DNA of 64,000 bases from Nocardioides okcheonensis (GCF_020991065.1 NZ_CP087710.1:3844001-3908000); one strand, 5' to 3'. Counted from the first letter of the stretch, positions 14,351 through 29,842 are shown. Numbers and translations: made by a program. Notes: generated by a model not told the origin, from the letters alone.

Positions 14351-15913
14351 ATGCCGCCCGTCCCACCCCCAGGGTCGCTCCAGCCGCGGTTCACCACGCT
14401 GGACCGCGCCCAGCGCGTGCGGTTCCGCCGTGCGGTGACCCTCGTCCTGATGACCTTCGTGCTGCCCGGCTCGGCGCAGCTGGTCTCGGGCAACCGCCGG
14501 GTCGGGAAGATCGCGCTGCGGACGTGGGTGGGGCTGCTGCTGCTCGGGCTCGGCACGCTGGTCGCCTCCTACCTGTGGCACGGCGTCGCGTTCTGGGCCG
14601 GGACCACCACCTGGCTGCTGCAGGTCGTGCGCCTGGGCCTGATGGCGCTGGCGATCGGGTGGGCGTACCTGTTCATCGACGCCTGGCGCCTCGGCCAGCC
14701 GCTGACCCTGCAGCGCCAGCACCGGCTCGCGATCGTCGGCGTCAACGGCTTCCTGTGCTTCAGCGTCGCCGGCGCCCTGCTCTTCGGCGCGCACGTGGTC
14801 GGCGTCCAGCGCGACTTCATGATCTCGATGTTCGGCAACGGCGACGCGGTGGGTGCCCACCACGGCCGCTACAACGTCCTGCTGATGGGCGGCGACTCCG
14901 GCGCCGGCCGGTGGGGCCTGCGCCCGGACTCGATGACCGTCGCCAGCATCGACGCCGAGACCGGGAAGACGGTGCTGATCTCGCTGCCCCGCAACATGCA
15001 GAACTTCCCCTTCCCGGAGGGCTCGGTGATGGCCGAGCAGTTCCCGGACGGCTTCGACGAGGAGGGGATGTACCTCAACGGGCTCGCGACCTGGGCGCTC
15101 GACCACTCCGACCTGTTCGAGGGCTCGAAGAACCCCGGCGTCGACGCCACGATCGAGGGCGTGGAGGGCATCACCGGCCTGAAGATGAACTACTGGGCGA
15201 TGGTCAACCTGCAGGGCTTCCGCGAGCTCGTCGACGCGGTCGGCGGCGTGGAGCTCAACGTGCGCCAGCGGATCCCGGTCGGCCTGCCCACCGACTCGTT
15301 CTTCCGCTACATCGAGCCCGGCAAGCGCACCCTCGACGGCATGGACACCCTCTGGTTCGCCCGCGCCCGCCACGACTCCGACGACTACTCGCGCATGGCG
15401 CGCCAGAAGTGCGTGATGGGCGCGATGCTCGACCAGGTCAGCCCCCAGACGGCCGTCACCAACTTCCAGAAGATCGCCAAGGCCAGCTCGGCGATGGTCT
15501 CGACCGACATCCCGCGCGGTGAGGTCGACCGCTTCGTCGACCTCGCGCTCAAGGCCCGGGGCCAGAAGATCTCCACGCTGTCGCTGGTGCCGCCGATGAT
15601 CAACACCGCGAACCCCGACATCGCGCTGGTCCAGCAGAAGGTCGCCGAGGCGATCGCGAAGGCGGAGGGGCGTACGCCCGAGAAGACCGCCGAGGCCGCG
15701 CCAGCCCCCGACGCCGCCCCCGACGCCGCGTCCGACGCCGCGTCGGAGGAGCCGGCGACCGAGGACGAGGCGGCTCCGACGGAGCCGGCGCCGTCCACGC
15801 CGCAGGCCCCGGCCACGCCCCAGGCCCCGCAGCCGGTGACCGGCGGCTCGGTCGGCTCCCTCTCCGAGGGCTACGCCGCCAACGAGTCGGAGGACCTCGG
15901 CGCGGTTTGCTGA
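14351..15913 (+). CDS. LCP-family glycan ligase with multi-helix N-terminus
   Basis: The 520-residue protein starts at ATG 14351. Three or four membrane helices fill about residues 28-160, unlike the single helix of the LCP protein at 11909. The extracellular LCP domain follows with NVLLMGGDSG, RPDSMTVASID, SLPRNMQNFP and FARARHDSDDYSRMARQ. The tail of about 80 residues is rich in Ala, Pro, Glu and Asp. LCP enzymes attach polyprenyl-phosphate glycans to peptidoglycan. Its place directly upstream of the glf/glfT2/Wzm-Wzt genes suggests it anchors the galactofuranose polymer made there. Confidence 0.9.
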   Translation: MPPVPPPGSLQPRFTTLDRAQRVRFRRAVTLVLMTFVLPGSAQLVSGNRRVGKIALRTWVGLLLLGLGTLVASYLWHGVAFWAGTTTWLLQVVRLGLMALAIGWAYLFIDAWRLGQPLTLQRQHRLAIVGVNGFLCFSVAGALLFGAHVVGVQRDFMISMFGNGDAVGAHHGRYNVLLMGGDSGAGRWGLRPDSMTVASIDAETGKTVLISLPRNMQNFPFPEGSVMAEQFPDGFDEEGMYLNGLATWALDHSDLFEGSKNPGVDATIEGVEGITGLKMNYWAMVNLQGFRELVDAVGGVELNVRQRIPVGLPTDSFFRYIEPGKRTLDGMDTLWFARARHDSDDYSRMARQKCVMGAMLDQVSPQTAVTNFQKIAKASSAMVSTDIPRGEVDRFVDLALKARGQKISTLSLVPPMINTANPDIALVQQKVAEAIAKAEGRTPEKTAEAAPAPDAAPDAASDAASEEPATEDEAAPTEPAPSTPQAPATPQAPQPVTGGSVGSLSEGYAANESEDLGAVC

Positions 15914-15944
15914 GCGTGCTCGTCGCGGCCCTAGGGTGTACGCC

Positions 15945-21022
<5,078 letters not shown>

Positions 21023-21026
<4 letters not shown>

Positions 21027-21991
21027 GCCAGGTCGGCGCCACCTCGACCACGGTCGAGGTGCGCCACGACCTCGCCCACGTCCCGCTCGCGCCGCCCTCG
21101 CGGACCTCGGGCGTGCTCGAGGTGTTCCGCCGGCGCTACCTGCTGCGCCTCATGGTGCGTCGCGAGATCCAGGCGCGCTACGCCGGCACCGCCTTCGGGC
21201 TGCTGTGGTCCTACATCAACCCGTTCACCCGGTTCCTGACCTTCTACGTCGTCTTCGGCCTGCTCCTCGGGCGCGGCCTCGGCCTCCAGAACTTCGCGAT
21301 CCACCTGTTCGCGGGCATGGTGCTGGTCAACTACTTCACCGAGTCGGTCACCTCCGGCACCCGCTCGCTGCTGGCCAACAAGGGCGTCATCGCCAAGATG
21401 GCGATGCCGCGCGAGATGTTCCCGGTCGCCTCGATGCTGGTGTCGCTGTGGCACGCGATCCCGCAGATGATCATCCTGGTGCTGGCCTGCCTCGCCACCG
21501 GGTGGTGGGGCGACGGACCGCTGTGGGTCCCCGACGCCGTGGGGATGGGCGCCGCGCTGCTCGGCTTCGTGCTGATCATGGTCTACGGCACGGCGTTCGG
21601 CCTGATGTTCAGCTGCATCAACGTGATCTTCCGCGACTTCCAGCGGATCGTGCAGACCTTCATCAACATGGTGCCGTTCACGACGCCGATGATGTACCCG
21701 TACTGGATCACCTACGACCGGTTCCCGTCGTTCTGGCACGAGGTCTACCTGGCCAACCCGGTCGCCGAGGCCGTCCAGCTGATCCAGCGCGGCTTCTGGT
21801 ACCCCACGTGCGACGGCCCGTGCGCGGTGATGCCGCGGTCGGACGTCGACCCGACCCTGGTGCCGGCCCCCGAGTTCGCCGACCACCTCTACACCCGCGG
21901 CTTCGTCATGCTGGCCGTCGGGCTGGTGCTGCTCGTCGTCGGCCAGTGGGTCTTCGCCCGCCTCGAGAAGTCGATCCCGGAGCGCCTCTGA
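21023..21991 (+). CDS. wzm: ABC transporter permease for polysaccharide export (Wzm type)
   Basis: The 322-residue ABC-2 permease has a cytoplasmic N-terminus, the amphipathic stretch LLRLMVRREIQARYAGTAFG common to O-antigen and galactan exporters, and about six membrane helices. It should move lipid-linked galactan across the membrane with the ATPase encoded next. GTG 21023 overlaps the glfT2 stop as GTGA, and its own stop overlaps the ATPase ATG by one base. In mycobacteria the equivalent pair is Rv3783/Rv3781. Confidence 0.9.
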
Positions 21992-22779
21992 TGACCACCT
22001 CCATCCTCGTCGACGACGTCAGCAAGACCTTCCGCTACCAGTACCACCGCACGCTCAAGCAGGTGCTGCGGCCCGGCAAGGGCGGCTCGACGGGCGGCGA
22101 CGGCACCTTCAAGGCGGTCGACGGCGTCTCCTTCGAGGTCCAGCAGGGCGAGTCGATCGGCCTGATGGGCCTCAACGGCTCCGGCAAGTCCACGCTGCTC
22201 AAGCTCGTCAGCGGCGTGATGCGCCCCGACGAGGGCCAGGTCCTGACGCGGGGCCGGATCTCCGGCCTGATCGCGACCGGCGCCGGCTTCCACAACGAGC
22301 TGTCCGGCCGCGACAACATCTACATGAACGCCGCGATGCTGGGCATGAGCAAGGAGGAGACGGACGCGAAGTTCGACGACATCGCCGCCTTCGCCGACGT
22401 CGGCAAGTTCCTCGACACGCCCGTGGGCAATTACTCCTCGGGCATGTTCGCCCGGCTCGGCTTCTCGGTCGCCGTCCACGTCGACTGCGACATCTTCATC
22501 GCCGACGAGGTGCTCGCGGTGGGGGACCGGCCGTTCAAGCGCAAGTGCCTCAAGCGGATGAAGGAGATCCGCGAGTCGGGCATCACGATGTTCTACGTCT
22601 CCCACTCCGCGGGCTCGGTGCAGCGCATGTGCGACCGCGCCATCGTCCTGGAGAAGGGGCGGGTCGGCTTCGACGGCGACGTCGACGAGGCGATCAAGTT
22701 CCTGCACTACGACGGCGACGAGGAAGACGACGGCGACGAGGTCGACTCGCGCGACGACGCGCTCGCCAGCGACATCTAG
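21991..22779 (+). CDS. wzt: ABC transporter ATPase for polysaccharide export (Wzt type)
   Basis: The 262-residue ATPase carries Walker A GLNGSGKST, the signature NYSSGMFARL and Walker B DIFIADEVLAVGD, all typical of Wzt/TagH-like exporters. There is no C-terminal carbohydrate-binding domain, only a short acidic tail (DEEDDGDEVDSRDD), as in the mycobacterial galactan exporter. It is the last gene of the galactan unit and is followed 23 bp later by a strong hairpin. Confidence 0.93.
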   Translation: MTTSILVDDVSKTFRYQYHRTLKQVLRPGKGGSTGGDGTFKAVDGVSFEVQQGESIGLMGLNGSGKSTLLKLVSGVMRPDEGQVLTRGRISGLIATGAGFHNELSGRDNIYMNAAMLGMSKEETDAKFDDIAAFADVGKFLDTPVGNYSSGMFARLGFSVAVHVDCDIFIADEVLAVGDRPFKRKCLKRMKEIRESGITMFYVSHSAGSVQRMCDRAIVLEKGRVGFDGDVDEAIKFLHYDGDEEDDGDEVDSRDDALASDI

Positions 22780-22802
22780 GCGGCTCCTCGCCCGCCTCCA
22801 CC

Positions 22803-22858
22803 CGAGCGGTGTCCCAGCCACCTTCCGCACGTCGGAAAGGTGGCTGGGACACCGCTCG
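22803..22858 (+). terminator. 25-bp hairpin downstream of wzt
   Basis: Bases 22803-22827 pair with 22833-22858 with one bulged A and a 5-nt loop. It ends the galactan operon. Its outer nine base pairs (CGAGCGGTG/CACCGCTCG) are identical to those of the hairpin at 11844 while the inner stem differs entirely. Confidence 0.7.
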
Positions 22859-22962
22859 CGGCGTGTCGGGGGCCTGTTGACCGGCGATCCGGCGAGAATG
22901 ACATCCATGTAACGGCGTGTCGACTGGAAATTACACCGTTGTAGTTACTCGGAACCTCTTCC

Positions 22963-22989
22963 GTGACTGGTGTGACTGGTGTGAACTTC
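22963..22989 (+). promoter_or_regulatory. triple 9-bp repeat of GTGACTGGT type, candidate MtrA site
   Basis: Two perfect copies of GTGACTGGT (22963-22971, 22972-22980) are followed by GTGAACTTC (22981-22989). They lie 43-69 bp upstream of the secreted amidase ATG. A TGACCTTCCCCCA block follows at about 22999, matching the block before the LCP gene at 14351. Amidase genes are typical MtrA targets in other actinobacteria. Confidence 0.5.
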
Positions 22990-23031
22990 TGCCTTGTGTG
23001 ACCTTCCCCCACACAGGAACAGGTTCTTCTC

Positions 23032-25797
23032 ATGCGCCCTTCCCAGGCTCGTCTCGTCACGTTCTGCCAGCAGGTGCTGGCGCTCGGCGTCATGCTCGTC
23101 GTGCTCACCCCCGCCTCCGGCGTGGTCTCGCTGGACATCATCGGCGACCGCTCGGCCGGGTCGGACCGCGGCGCGGTCGGGCGCCCGATGCCGGCGGAGC
23201 TGACGTCGGCCACGGTCCCGCTGAAGGCGGTCACGCCGCACGTGACGGAGGTGCCGCTCACGACGTCCGGCGGCGGGTTCGCCGGCCTGCAGGGACGTAC
23301 GGTCGCGGGCGGTGCCACGAGCGCGCGGGTCACCAGCAAGCCGCAGGCCGTCTCAGGCTTCGCGGCCATCGGCGTGACCTGGCAGCACGGCGAGGACCTC
23401 GACGACGACCAGATCACCCTCCGGGTCCGCACCCGCACCGGTGAGGAGTGGAGCGGCTGGGAGGCGCTGGAGTACCACGACGAGCACGGCCCCGACGCCG
23501 GGAGCGCCGAGGCGGCGAAGGCCCGTCCCGGCACCGAGCCGATGTTCGTCGGCGAGGTCGACGACGTGCAGGTGCAGGCGCGCACCGACGGGGCGACGCT
23601 TCCCGACGACCTCTCGCTCGCGCTCGTCGATCCGGGGTCTGCGAAGGGGAGCGAGACCGAGGCTCCCGCCGAGCGCCAGGACGACGCGTCCGGCACGGCG
23701 GGCTACGAGCAGGAGTACGACGAGCAGGGCTCGCTGGTGCAGTCGGAGGGCGACGACCAGATCGCCCTGCAGGCGGCGTCGAACAACGGTCGCACCAGCG
23801 CACGCATCGCCACCAGCGCGAAGCGCACGGCCGCGCAGCCCACGATCTTCTCCCGCGCCCAGTGGGGTGCCGACGAGTCCATCCGTGACAAGAGCTCGCT
23901 GCGCTACGGCACGATCAACGCCGGCTTCGTGCACCACACGGTCAACGCGAACGACTACACCGAGGACCAGGTCCCGGCGATCATCCGCAGCATCTACGCC
24001 TACCACGTGAAGTCCCGCGGGTGGAGCGACATCGGCTACAACTTCCTCGTCGACCGCTTCGGCCGGATCTGGGAGGGCCGCTTCGGCGGCATCGACAAGG
24101 CGGTCGTCGGCGCCCACACGCTGAACTACAACGACTACGCCTTCGCGATGTCCGCGATCGGGAACTACGACGTGCAGCAGCCCAGCGACGCGATGCTGCG
24201 GGCCTACGGCCAGCTCTTCGCCTGGAAGCTGTCGCTGGCCGGCGTCGACCCGGCCTCGATGTCGCAGAAGGTGGGCCGCTCGACCTTCGCGGCGATCAAC
24301 GGCCACCGCGACGCCGGCTCCACGGCCTGCCCCGGCAAGTACCTGTACGCCCAGATCCCGCTCATCCGGACCTACGCCTCGCAGGCCGCGCCGGTCACGA
24401 CCGGACCGACGCCGATCGCGGTGTCGGCGCCGAACCCGCAGAACAACCTCGACGCCTCGCCCTACCCGGACCTCGTCGTGCGGCGTGCCTCCGACGGTCG
24501 CGGCGTGGTGCTGCCGACTGGCGGCCTCACCTCCTTCCAGAAGCGCACGGTGGTGGGCAAGAAGGGCTGGGACAAGGTCTCCGACGTCCTCGTCTCGCCC
24601 GACCTCACCGGCGACGGCGCGCCCGACCTGGTGACGGTCGACAAGCGCGGCACCGTCCGGATCCGCCAGGGCAGCGGCAACGGCAAGTTCGCCAAGACCG
24701 TGCGCAAGATGAACCTGCGCGGCTACTCGCTGTTCGCCGCCGCCGGTGACCTCAACGGCGACGGGCGCAACGACCTGGTGGCACGCTTCAAGGGCCGGCT
24801 CGTGGTCCTCACCGCCACCGGCAAGGGCGGGTTCTCCCGCAAGGTCACCCGCAAGGGCTACAGCAGCTACCGGCAGATCATCGGCGCCGGCGACCTGAAC
24901 GGCGACGGCCGCGCGGACCTGCTGCTGCGCTCGAAGAACCGGCTCTACCTCCAGACCGGCTACGGCACCGGGCTGTTCGCCCGTCCGCAGCGGGTCGCGG
25001 GGGCCTGGAGCAAGGTCAACCGGATCGTGACCGGCGACTTCAACCGCGACGGTCGCACCGACCTGGCGGCGCGCACCTCGGCGGGCCAGATGATGGTCTA
25101 CCCCGGCCACGGCAACGGCAGCTTCGGGGCGCCTGTCGGGCCGGCCACCAACCTGCGCACGATGCGTGCCATCACCAGCGCGAACCTGGTGGGCGGCCCC
25201 GGCGCCGACCTCGTGGGCGTCGCCGGCAAGCAGCTCGTCGTCGTGGCCAACCGCGACACCTTCGAGCTGGGCGCGCCGATCGACACCGGTGTCTCCTTCG
25301 CGGGGATGGACCGGCTGCTCAACGCCGGCGACGTCAACCGCGACGGCTTCGGCGACGTGGTCACCCGCGACACCTCCGGTCAGCTGTGGCTCGCCACGGG
25401 CAACGGCACCGGTGCGCTCGCCCAGCCCACGCTGCTCGGCTCCGGCTTCGGGGCGGTCTCGGGCCTCACCGCCGTCGGCGACGTCACCGGCGACGGGCTG
25501 CCGGACCTGATCGGCACCACCGCGGGCAGGCTCGCCGTCTGGGCCGGCAACGGCCGGGGCTTCAACGACCCGGTGCCGGTCAAGGGCGGCGTCCCGTCCC
25601 GCGCGGGCCTGCCGAGCGACCTCTCCGGCTTCGACTGGGTGCTGGGCGTGCAGGCGATGACGCTCAAGGGCGGCGGCGACTACATCGTGCGCGACCGCGC
25701 CAGCGGGGTCGTCTACGTCTACGGCGGGCGCCGGGCGGGCGTCTCACGTCCGCGCGTGCTCGGTGAGGGACTGGGGGGCTACGACCTGGCCGGGTAG
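23032..25797 (+). CDS. secreted N-acetylmuramoyl-L-alanine amidase with FG-GAP repeats
   Basis: The 921-residue exported protein has a signal peptide, a beta-rich region to about residue 275, a PGRP/amidase_2 domain (about 278-440), then FG-GAP/VCBS repeats. Zinc-site residues are visible as His301/His302 in VHHTVN, His425 in NGHRDAG and Cys433 in TACPG. At least six repeats of the form D-x-NGDGxxDL give calcium-loop motifs in a likely beta-propeller that may bind the wall. It should cleave the stem peptide from muramic acid during growth or division. ATG 23032 is preceded by CAGGAACAGG, a weak ribosome site, and by the 9-bp repeat array. Confidence 0.92.
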   Translation: MRPSQARLVTFCQQVLALGVMLVVLTPASGVVSLDIIGDRSAGSDRGAVGRPMPAELTSATVPLKAVTPHVTEVPLTTSGGGFAGLQGRTVAGGATSARVTSKPQAVSGFAAIGVTWQHGEDLDDDQITLRVRTRTGEEWSGWEALEYHDEHGPDAGSAEAAKARPGTEPMFVGEVDDVQVQARTDGATLPDDLSLALVDPGSAKGSETEAPAERQDDASGTAGYEQEYDEQGSLVQSEGDDQIALQAASNNGRTSARIATSAKRTAAQPTIFSRAQWGADESIRDKSSLRYGTINAGFVHHTVNANDYTEDQVPAIIRSIYAYHVKSRGWSDIGYNFLVDRFGRIWEGRFGGIDKAVVGAHTLNYNDYAFAMSAIGNYDVQQPSDAMLRAYGQLFAWKLSLAGVDPASMSQKVGRSTFAAINGHRDAGSTACPGKYLYAQIPLIRTYASQAAPVTTGPTPIAVSAPNPQNNLDASPYPDLVVRRASDGRGVVLPTGGLTSFQKRTVVGKKGWDKVSDVLVSPDLTGDGAPDLVTVDKRGTVRIRQGSGNGKFAKTVRKMNLRGYSLFAAAGDLNGDGRNDLVARFKGRLVVLTATGKGGFSRKVTRKGYSSYRQIIGAGDLNGDGRADLLLRSKNRLYLQTGYGTGLFARPQRVAGAWSKVNRIVTGDFNRDGRTDLAARTSAGQMMVYPGHGNGSFGAPVGPATNLRTMRAITSANLVGGPGADLVGVAGKQLVVVANRDTFELGAPIDTGVSFAGMDRLLNAGDVNRDGFGDVVTRDTSGQLWLATGNGTGALAQPTLLGSGFGAVSGLTAVGDVTGDGLPDLIGTTAGRLAVWAGNGRGFNDPVPVKGGVPSRAGLPSDLSGFDWVLGVQAMTLKGGGDYIVRDRASGVVYVYGGRRAGVSRPRVLGEGLGGYDLAG

Positions 25798-25812
25798 GTC
25801 AGGGGCGCGCGG

Positions 25813-26538
25813 TCAGGACCGTGCGGTCGCCCGTTCGGCGTCGTAGACGGCGTCGAGGCGACCGGGGTCGGGGTTGCGCACGAGGACCAGCGAGCCTCCT
25901 CGTCTGAGGGGCTCGGTGAAGGTGGCCGTTCCTGGTGGGGAAGCCGGGTCGGCCACCGAGAGGAGACGGCCGCCGTCGGTGAGAGAACTCCCGACGGCGG
26001 CCGTCAGCTCGTCGGCAGGGCTCGCGCCGAACACCTGGTCGTGGGTGAGGGAGTCGGTCGCCGGGTCCGTCCCGCCGGGCGGGTCCCAGGCGGTGAAGCC
26101 GTCGGGCTGCGACCAGATCTCCACACCGACGTCGAGGACGCCGGGTGGCAGCGGGTCGGCGAAGCGCACCCCCATCGGGCGCAGGCTGCAGGCGAGGACC
26201 GGCACCGACCCGGCGAGCGAGGCCCACCGGTCGAGGCCGTCGGGCCCGCAGACCACGGCGTCGGGGGAGTCGGAGGTCGTGACCTGCAGGCCGACGGTCC
26301 AGGCGGCCCCGAGGAACACGGGCGCCAGCCAGTGCGGCGGGAGGTCGACGCGCAGTGTCGCTCCGCGCTCGAGGTCGCACTCCTCGACGAGCAGCCCGGC
26401 AGCCTTGGCCACCCAGTTGGCGTAGGTGGTCACGGACAGCTCGACGCGCTCGTCGGTGGCGTGGTCGTAGAAGGTCACCAGGGGGCGACCGGGGTCACGA
26501 CGCAGCTGGGCGGACAGGACCTCGGCGAAGGTGGTCAC
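25813..26538 (-). CDS. TIGR03089 family protein
   Basis: The 241-residue protein resembles the N-terminal part of AMP-forming acyl-CoA synthetases ([29 protein letters not shown]) but lacks the ATP-binding and C-terminal domains. This matches TIGR03089, an actinobacterial family of unknown function. GTG 26538 is the likely start. Its 3' end converges with the amidase gene 15 bp away. I see nothing that sets its regulation. It could be a non-catalytic relative of the ligases. Confidence 0.82.
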   Translation of the reverse strand: MTTFAEVLSAQLRRDPGRPLVTFYDHATDERVELSVTTYANWVAKAAGLLVEECDLERGATLRVDLPPHWLAPVFLGAAWTVGLQVTTSDSPDAVVCGPDGLDRWASLAGSVPVLACSLRPMGVRFADPLPPGVLDVGVEIWSQPDGFTAWDPPGGTDPATDSLTHDQVFGASPADELTAAVGSSLTDGGRLLSVADPASPPGTATFTEPLRRGGSLVLVRNPDPGRLDAVYDAERATARS

Positions 26539-26557
26539 GGACGGTCCCGGCCGCGGG

Positions 26558-27298
26558 TCAGACGACCGTCGGCTCCGGCGAGTCCATGTAGGGGTAGTCC
26601 TCCATGAACTGCTCGAGCGCGCTGCCGCTCAGGTCCGAGCAGTACTGCCAGACGCCGACCTGCTTGGACGCGTCGGTCTCGCCGACGCCGCCGACCGACC
26701 AGTGCGTGAAGGCGACGTGCTGGCCCTTCGGGAACGGGTCGCCGTCCTCCGAGGTCCACGGCACGGCCTTGAACTTGTCGCGCAGGTTGGTCGTGCCCTC
26801 CAGCTTGGAGGCGATGCCGCGCAGCTCGTCCATGGCCGCCGAGTCGTCGGCGATGGTCTCGTCGTACCAGAGGATCGTGTAGCCGTGCTCCAGGTTGTGC
26901 ACGAGCTCGCCCAGGTCGGGACGGTCCGAGGTGGAGTAGAGCTTGCGGTCCATGCTGTCCCACATGTTCCAGTGCTGCCCGAAGGCGGGCGGGGCGTCCG
27001 GGTAGGTCATCGGCGTGCCGACGTCGACGTGGTCCTGGTTGCCGTCGGCCTTCTTGGTGACGACCTCCTGGCAGGTCGAGGCCTTGGCGCCGATCTCGCC
27101 GAGCGAGGCGGAGGCGTAGGCCCGCAGGTCCCACCAGTCCTTGAGCGGCTTGAAGGCGGCCGCGCCGATGATGAGCACCGCGACGAGGACGCACACGCCC
27201 ACGATCGCCAGGCCGCGCCGGTTCTCGGAGCGCGACTGCTGGGAGCGGATGGAGTCGATGACCGCCTGACGGTCGGTCTTCTTTGCCTGCTTGGCCAC
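26558..27298 (-). CDS. DUF3105 membrane-anchored protein
   Basis: The 246-residue protein has a cytoplasmic basic N-terminus ([10 protein letters not shown]), one membrane helix at about residues 30-48, and an extracellular DUF3105 domain with [25 protein letters not shown] and HVAFTHW. The histidines hint at metal binding, but the function is unknown. GTG 27298 begins the conserved part. A minus-strand TAGACT box at 27348-27343 would give a leader of about 40 nt. It lies between TIGR03089 and the F420 genes on the same strand. Confidence 0.8.
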   Translation of the reverse strand: MAKQAKKTDRQAVIDSIRSQQSRSENRRGLAIVGVCVLVAVLIIGAAAFKPLKDWWDLRAYASASLGEIGAKASTCQEVVTKKADGNQDHVDVGTPMTYPDAPPAFGQHWNMWDSMDRKLYSTSDRPDLGELVHNLEHGYTILWYDETIADDSAAMDELRGIASKLEGTTNLRDKFKAVPWTSEDGDPFPKGQHVAFTHWSVGGVGETDASKQVGVWQYCSDLSGSALEQFMEDYPYMDSPEPTVV

Positions 27299-27348
27299 GG
27301 TGCTGGAGGTCTCTCGTGAAGGTGCGTGCGGTGGGACGTCGGCAGAGT

Positions 27349-28346
27349 CTACGTAGTGGCGGGTGACACGCGGCACACGACGCCGGTTCTGGGGTCCTCG
27401 GCCGCGTCCTCCCACGCCTCGACGCGCCACCCGTGGGCGAAGCAGACCGCGGCGACGGCGGTGCGGTCGGCGCCGGCGCGCAAGGCCAGGCCGGCCCGTC
27501 GGGCTCCCCGGCGACCGGGCCGGCCACGGCCTCGACCGCGGCCCGCAGCTCCTCGGGCGTGGCGGGCGAGCCGAAGGGTGCGCGGTCGCCGGCGTCGCCG
27601 ACCAGCGCGCGGACGACCGCCTCGCGCGCGCCGTAGCCGAAGAAGTCCGCACCCTCGGCGCGGACGAGCCACCGGGCGCCGGGGCCGTCGTCGCCGGGCG
27701 GCAGCACCAGGTCGGCGCGCCCGCGGACGACCGCGAGCGGCCGGCCGGCGAGCTTGCCCTGCGCGAGCTCCGCCGCGCCGGCGACCTCGTCGGCGACCGC
27801 TGGCAGGGTGACGGCGAGCGGGTTGCCGTAGGCGTCGGTGCGGCCCGCGTGGTCCTCGGCGACCACCAGCCCGGCGGCGCCGACGGCCAGGTCGGTCTGG
27901 CCCTCGCGCCAGGCGCGGCCGGAGGTGTCGGTGACGACGACGGCGACGTTGACCCCGGCGCGGTCGCGCAGCCCCGCGCGCACGCCGCGCGCCGAGGCGT
28001 CGGGGTCGAGCGGCAGCAGCACGACCGCGCCGACCTCGACGTTGGAGGCGTCCACGCCTGCCGCCGCCATGGTCAGACCCAGCCGGTTGCGCACGATGCG
28101 GGTGGCCCCGCGACGGGCGACGACCCGGACGGTCTCCTCGTCGATCGCGGCCTCCCGGTCGCCGGCGCGGACGCGTCCCTCGGCCTTGCTGACCACCTTG
28201 CTGGTCAGGCACACCACGTCGCCGTCCGCGAGGTCGGCCCCGCCGGCGGTCGCGCCGAGCACCAGGGCGACGAGGTCGTCGCCCGCCACGACCTCGGGGA
28301 GGCCGGCGGGCGCCCACACCTCGAGCCGGCCCGGTCGCTGGCTCAT
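27349..28346 (-). CDS. fbiB: coenzyme F420:L-glutamate ligase, frameshifted near its C-terminus
   Basis: The main frame from ATG 28346 gives the CofE ligase that adds glutamates to F420-0: [47 protein letters not shown] and DEVAGAAEL are family motifs. At about 27490-27505 the coding sense moves by one base (one base missing), and the other frame continues as [21 protein letters not shown] to the stop at 27351-27349. The FMN-reductase domain of mycobacterial FbiB is absent; only a short extension of about 90 residues follows CofE. ATG 28346 overlaps the fbiA stop as ATGA. The frameshift may be real or a sequence error. Confidence 0.85.
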
Positions 28347-29404
28347 CCGGGTCGGACCTCGTCGGCCAGGGTGACGGCCGCCGCCGCCATCGCGGCGGTC
28401 GCGTCGAGGTCGGTCATCATGAGCGGCACCGCCCGGGCGCGCAGGCCGGCGGCCTCGAGCGCCCCGACCTGGTCGGCGTCGCGCTCGTCAACCAGCCAGC
28501 CGTCGAGCACGCCGCCGGCGGACCGGGCGCCGAAGTGGGCGCCGACCGCTCCCGCGCTGACCTCCACGCCGATGCTGGCCAGCACCTGCGCGGCCATGCC
28601 GCGCACGTGGTCGCCGCCGACGATGGGGGAGAGGCCGACGACGGGGGCGGCGGTCGACCGGAGCGCCTCGCGCACGCCGGGGACGCCGAGGATCGTGCCG
28701 ACCGAGACGACCGGGTTCGACGGCGGCACCACGACCAGGTCGGCCTCCGCGATCGCCTCCAGCACGCCGGGCGCGGGCGTCGCCTGGTCCTGCCCGACCA
28801 CCAGCACGGCCTCGGCCGGGACCGCGGCGTGCAGCCGCACCCAGTACTCCTGGAAGTGCACGACCCGCCGCCCGCTCGGGCTGTCGGGGTCGGCGACGGC
28901 GATGTGGGTCTCCACGCGGTCGTCGCTCATCGGGAGCAGCCGGACGCCGGGCTGCCACCGCCGGCAGAGCGCCTCGGTGACCTGCGTGAGCGTGTAGCCC
29001 GCCTCGAGCATCTGGGTGCGGACGAGGTGGGTCGCGATGTCGCGGTCGCCCAGGCCGAACCAGGTCGGCTCGACGCCGTACGCCTCCAGCTCGGTCTTCG
29101 CGCTCCACGTCTCGTCGCGTCGCCCCCAGCCCCGCTCGTGGTCGATGCCGTCGCCGAGGGTGTACATGACCGTGTCGAGGTCGGGGCACACCTTGAGGCC
29201 GTGGATCCACCAGTCGTCGGCCGTGTTGGCCACGACCGTGACCTCCGTCTCGGCCGTGCCGCCCGGCACCAGCCCCTCACGCAGGCCGTGCAAGAGTCCC
29301 TGGAGGAAGCGGGCGCCGCCCACGCCTCCGGACAGCACCGTGATGCGCCGGACGGAGCCGGCTGACGGGGGGTTCGAGGTGGGCATCGTGCCGGATGATG
29401 ACAT
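28343..29404 (-). CDS. fbiA: 2-phospho-L-lactate transferase / EPPG transferase
   Basis: The 353-residue enzyme (CofD/FbiA) transfers a phosphoenolpyruvate- or phospholactate-derived group from GDP to the deazaflavin Fo. Family motifs are [38 protein letters not shown] and [10 protein letters not shown]. The start is ATG 29404, or ATG 29386 six codons later, which has CATCAT 8 nt upstream and is closer to the conserved region. The fbiA-fbiB pair beside a WhiB2 gene is conserved in mycobacteria (Rv3260c-Rv3262). Confidence 0.93.
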   Translation of the reverse strand: MSSSGTMPTSNPPSAGSVRRITVLSGGVGGARFLQGLLHGLREGLVPGGTAETEVTVVANTADDWWIHGLKVCPDLDTVMYTLGDGIDHERGWGRRDETWSAKTELEAYGVEPTWFGLGDRDIATHLVRTQMLEAGYTLTQVTEALCRRWQPGVRLLPMSDDRVETHIAVADPDSPSGRRVVHFQEYWVRLHAAVPAEAVLVVGQDQATPAPGVLEAIAEADLVVVPPSNPVVSVGTILGVPGVREALRSTAAPVVGLSPIVGGDHVRGMAAQVLASIGVEVSAGAVGAHFGARSAGGVLDGWLVDERDADQVGALEAAGLRARAVPLMMTDLDATAAMAAAAVTLADEVRPG

Positions 29405-29449
29405 AGGCGACAGCCTGCCCGAAGGGGAATGGCCATATCAGATCCGGGC

Positions 29450-29479
29450 TTGACTTGCGGTGTACGACAGGCATGTAAT
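29450..29479 (+). promoter_or_regulatory. promoter of the whiB gene
   Basis: TTGACT (29450-29455) and TGTAAT (29474-29479) are separated by 18 bp, a near-consensus sigma-70-type promoter. It implies a leader of about 40 nt before ATG 29528, in contrast to the many leaderless genes here. Confidence 0.5.
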
Positions 29480-29527
29480 TCCCACAGTGTCGTTCAGCTT
29501 CCACCAGGGTCGAAAGGGCGAGAAGAC

Positions 29528-29785
29528 ATGAGAGCAGAGCTGTTTCTCCTCGAGCCCGAGGGCGAGGAAATCGGTTGGCAGGACCGCGCCCTGTGCGCGC
29601 AGACGGACCCCGAGGCGTTCTTCCCCGAGAAGGGCGGGTCCACCCGCGAGGCCAAGAAGGTCTGCCTGACCTGCGAGGTCCGCGACGACTGCCTCGAGTA
29701 CGCGCTGATGAACGACGAGCGGTTCGGCATCTGGGGCGGTCTGTCGGAGCGTGAGCGCCGCAAGCTGAAGAAGCGCGCGGTCTGA
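29528..29785 (+). CDS. whiB2: WhiB-family iron-sulfur regulator (WhiB2/WhmD type)
   Basis: The 85-residue protein has the four cluster cysteines Cys23, Cys46, Cys49 and Cys55 (C-x22-C-x2-C-x5-C), the GIWGGLS turn and a basic tail RRKLKKRAV. WhiB2 proteins (WhiB in Streptomyces) bind a 4Fe-4S cluster and control septation and sporulation genes with a WhiA partner. ATG 29528 starts the conserved product; the longer frame upstream overlaps the promoter. The gene diverges from fbiA, the conserved arrangement. Confidence 0.93.
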   Translation: MRAELFLLEPEGEEIGWQDRALCAQTDPEAFFPEKGGSTREAKKVCLTCEVRDDCLEYALMNDERFGIWGGLSERERRKLKKRAV

Positions 29786-29842
29786 CCGGGCCCCTCCCAC
29801 GCGCATTTCGGACGGCGCGGAGCGCCTCGCTAAGGTGCTCCG

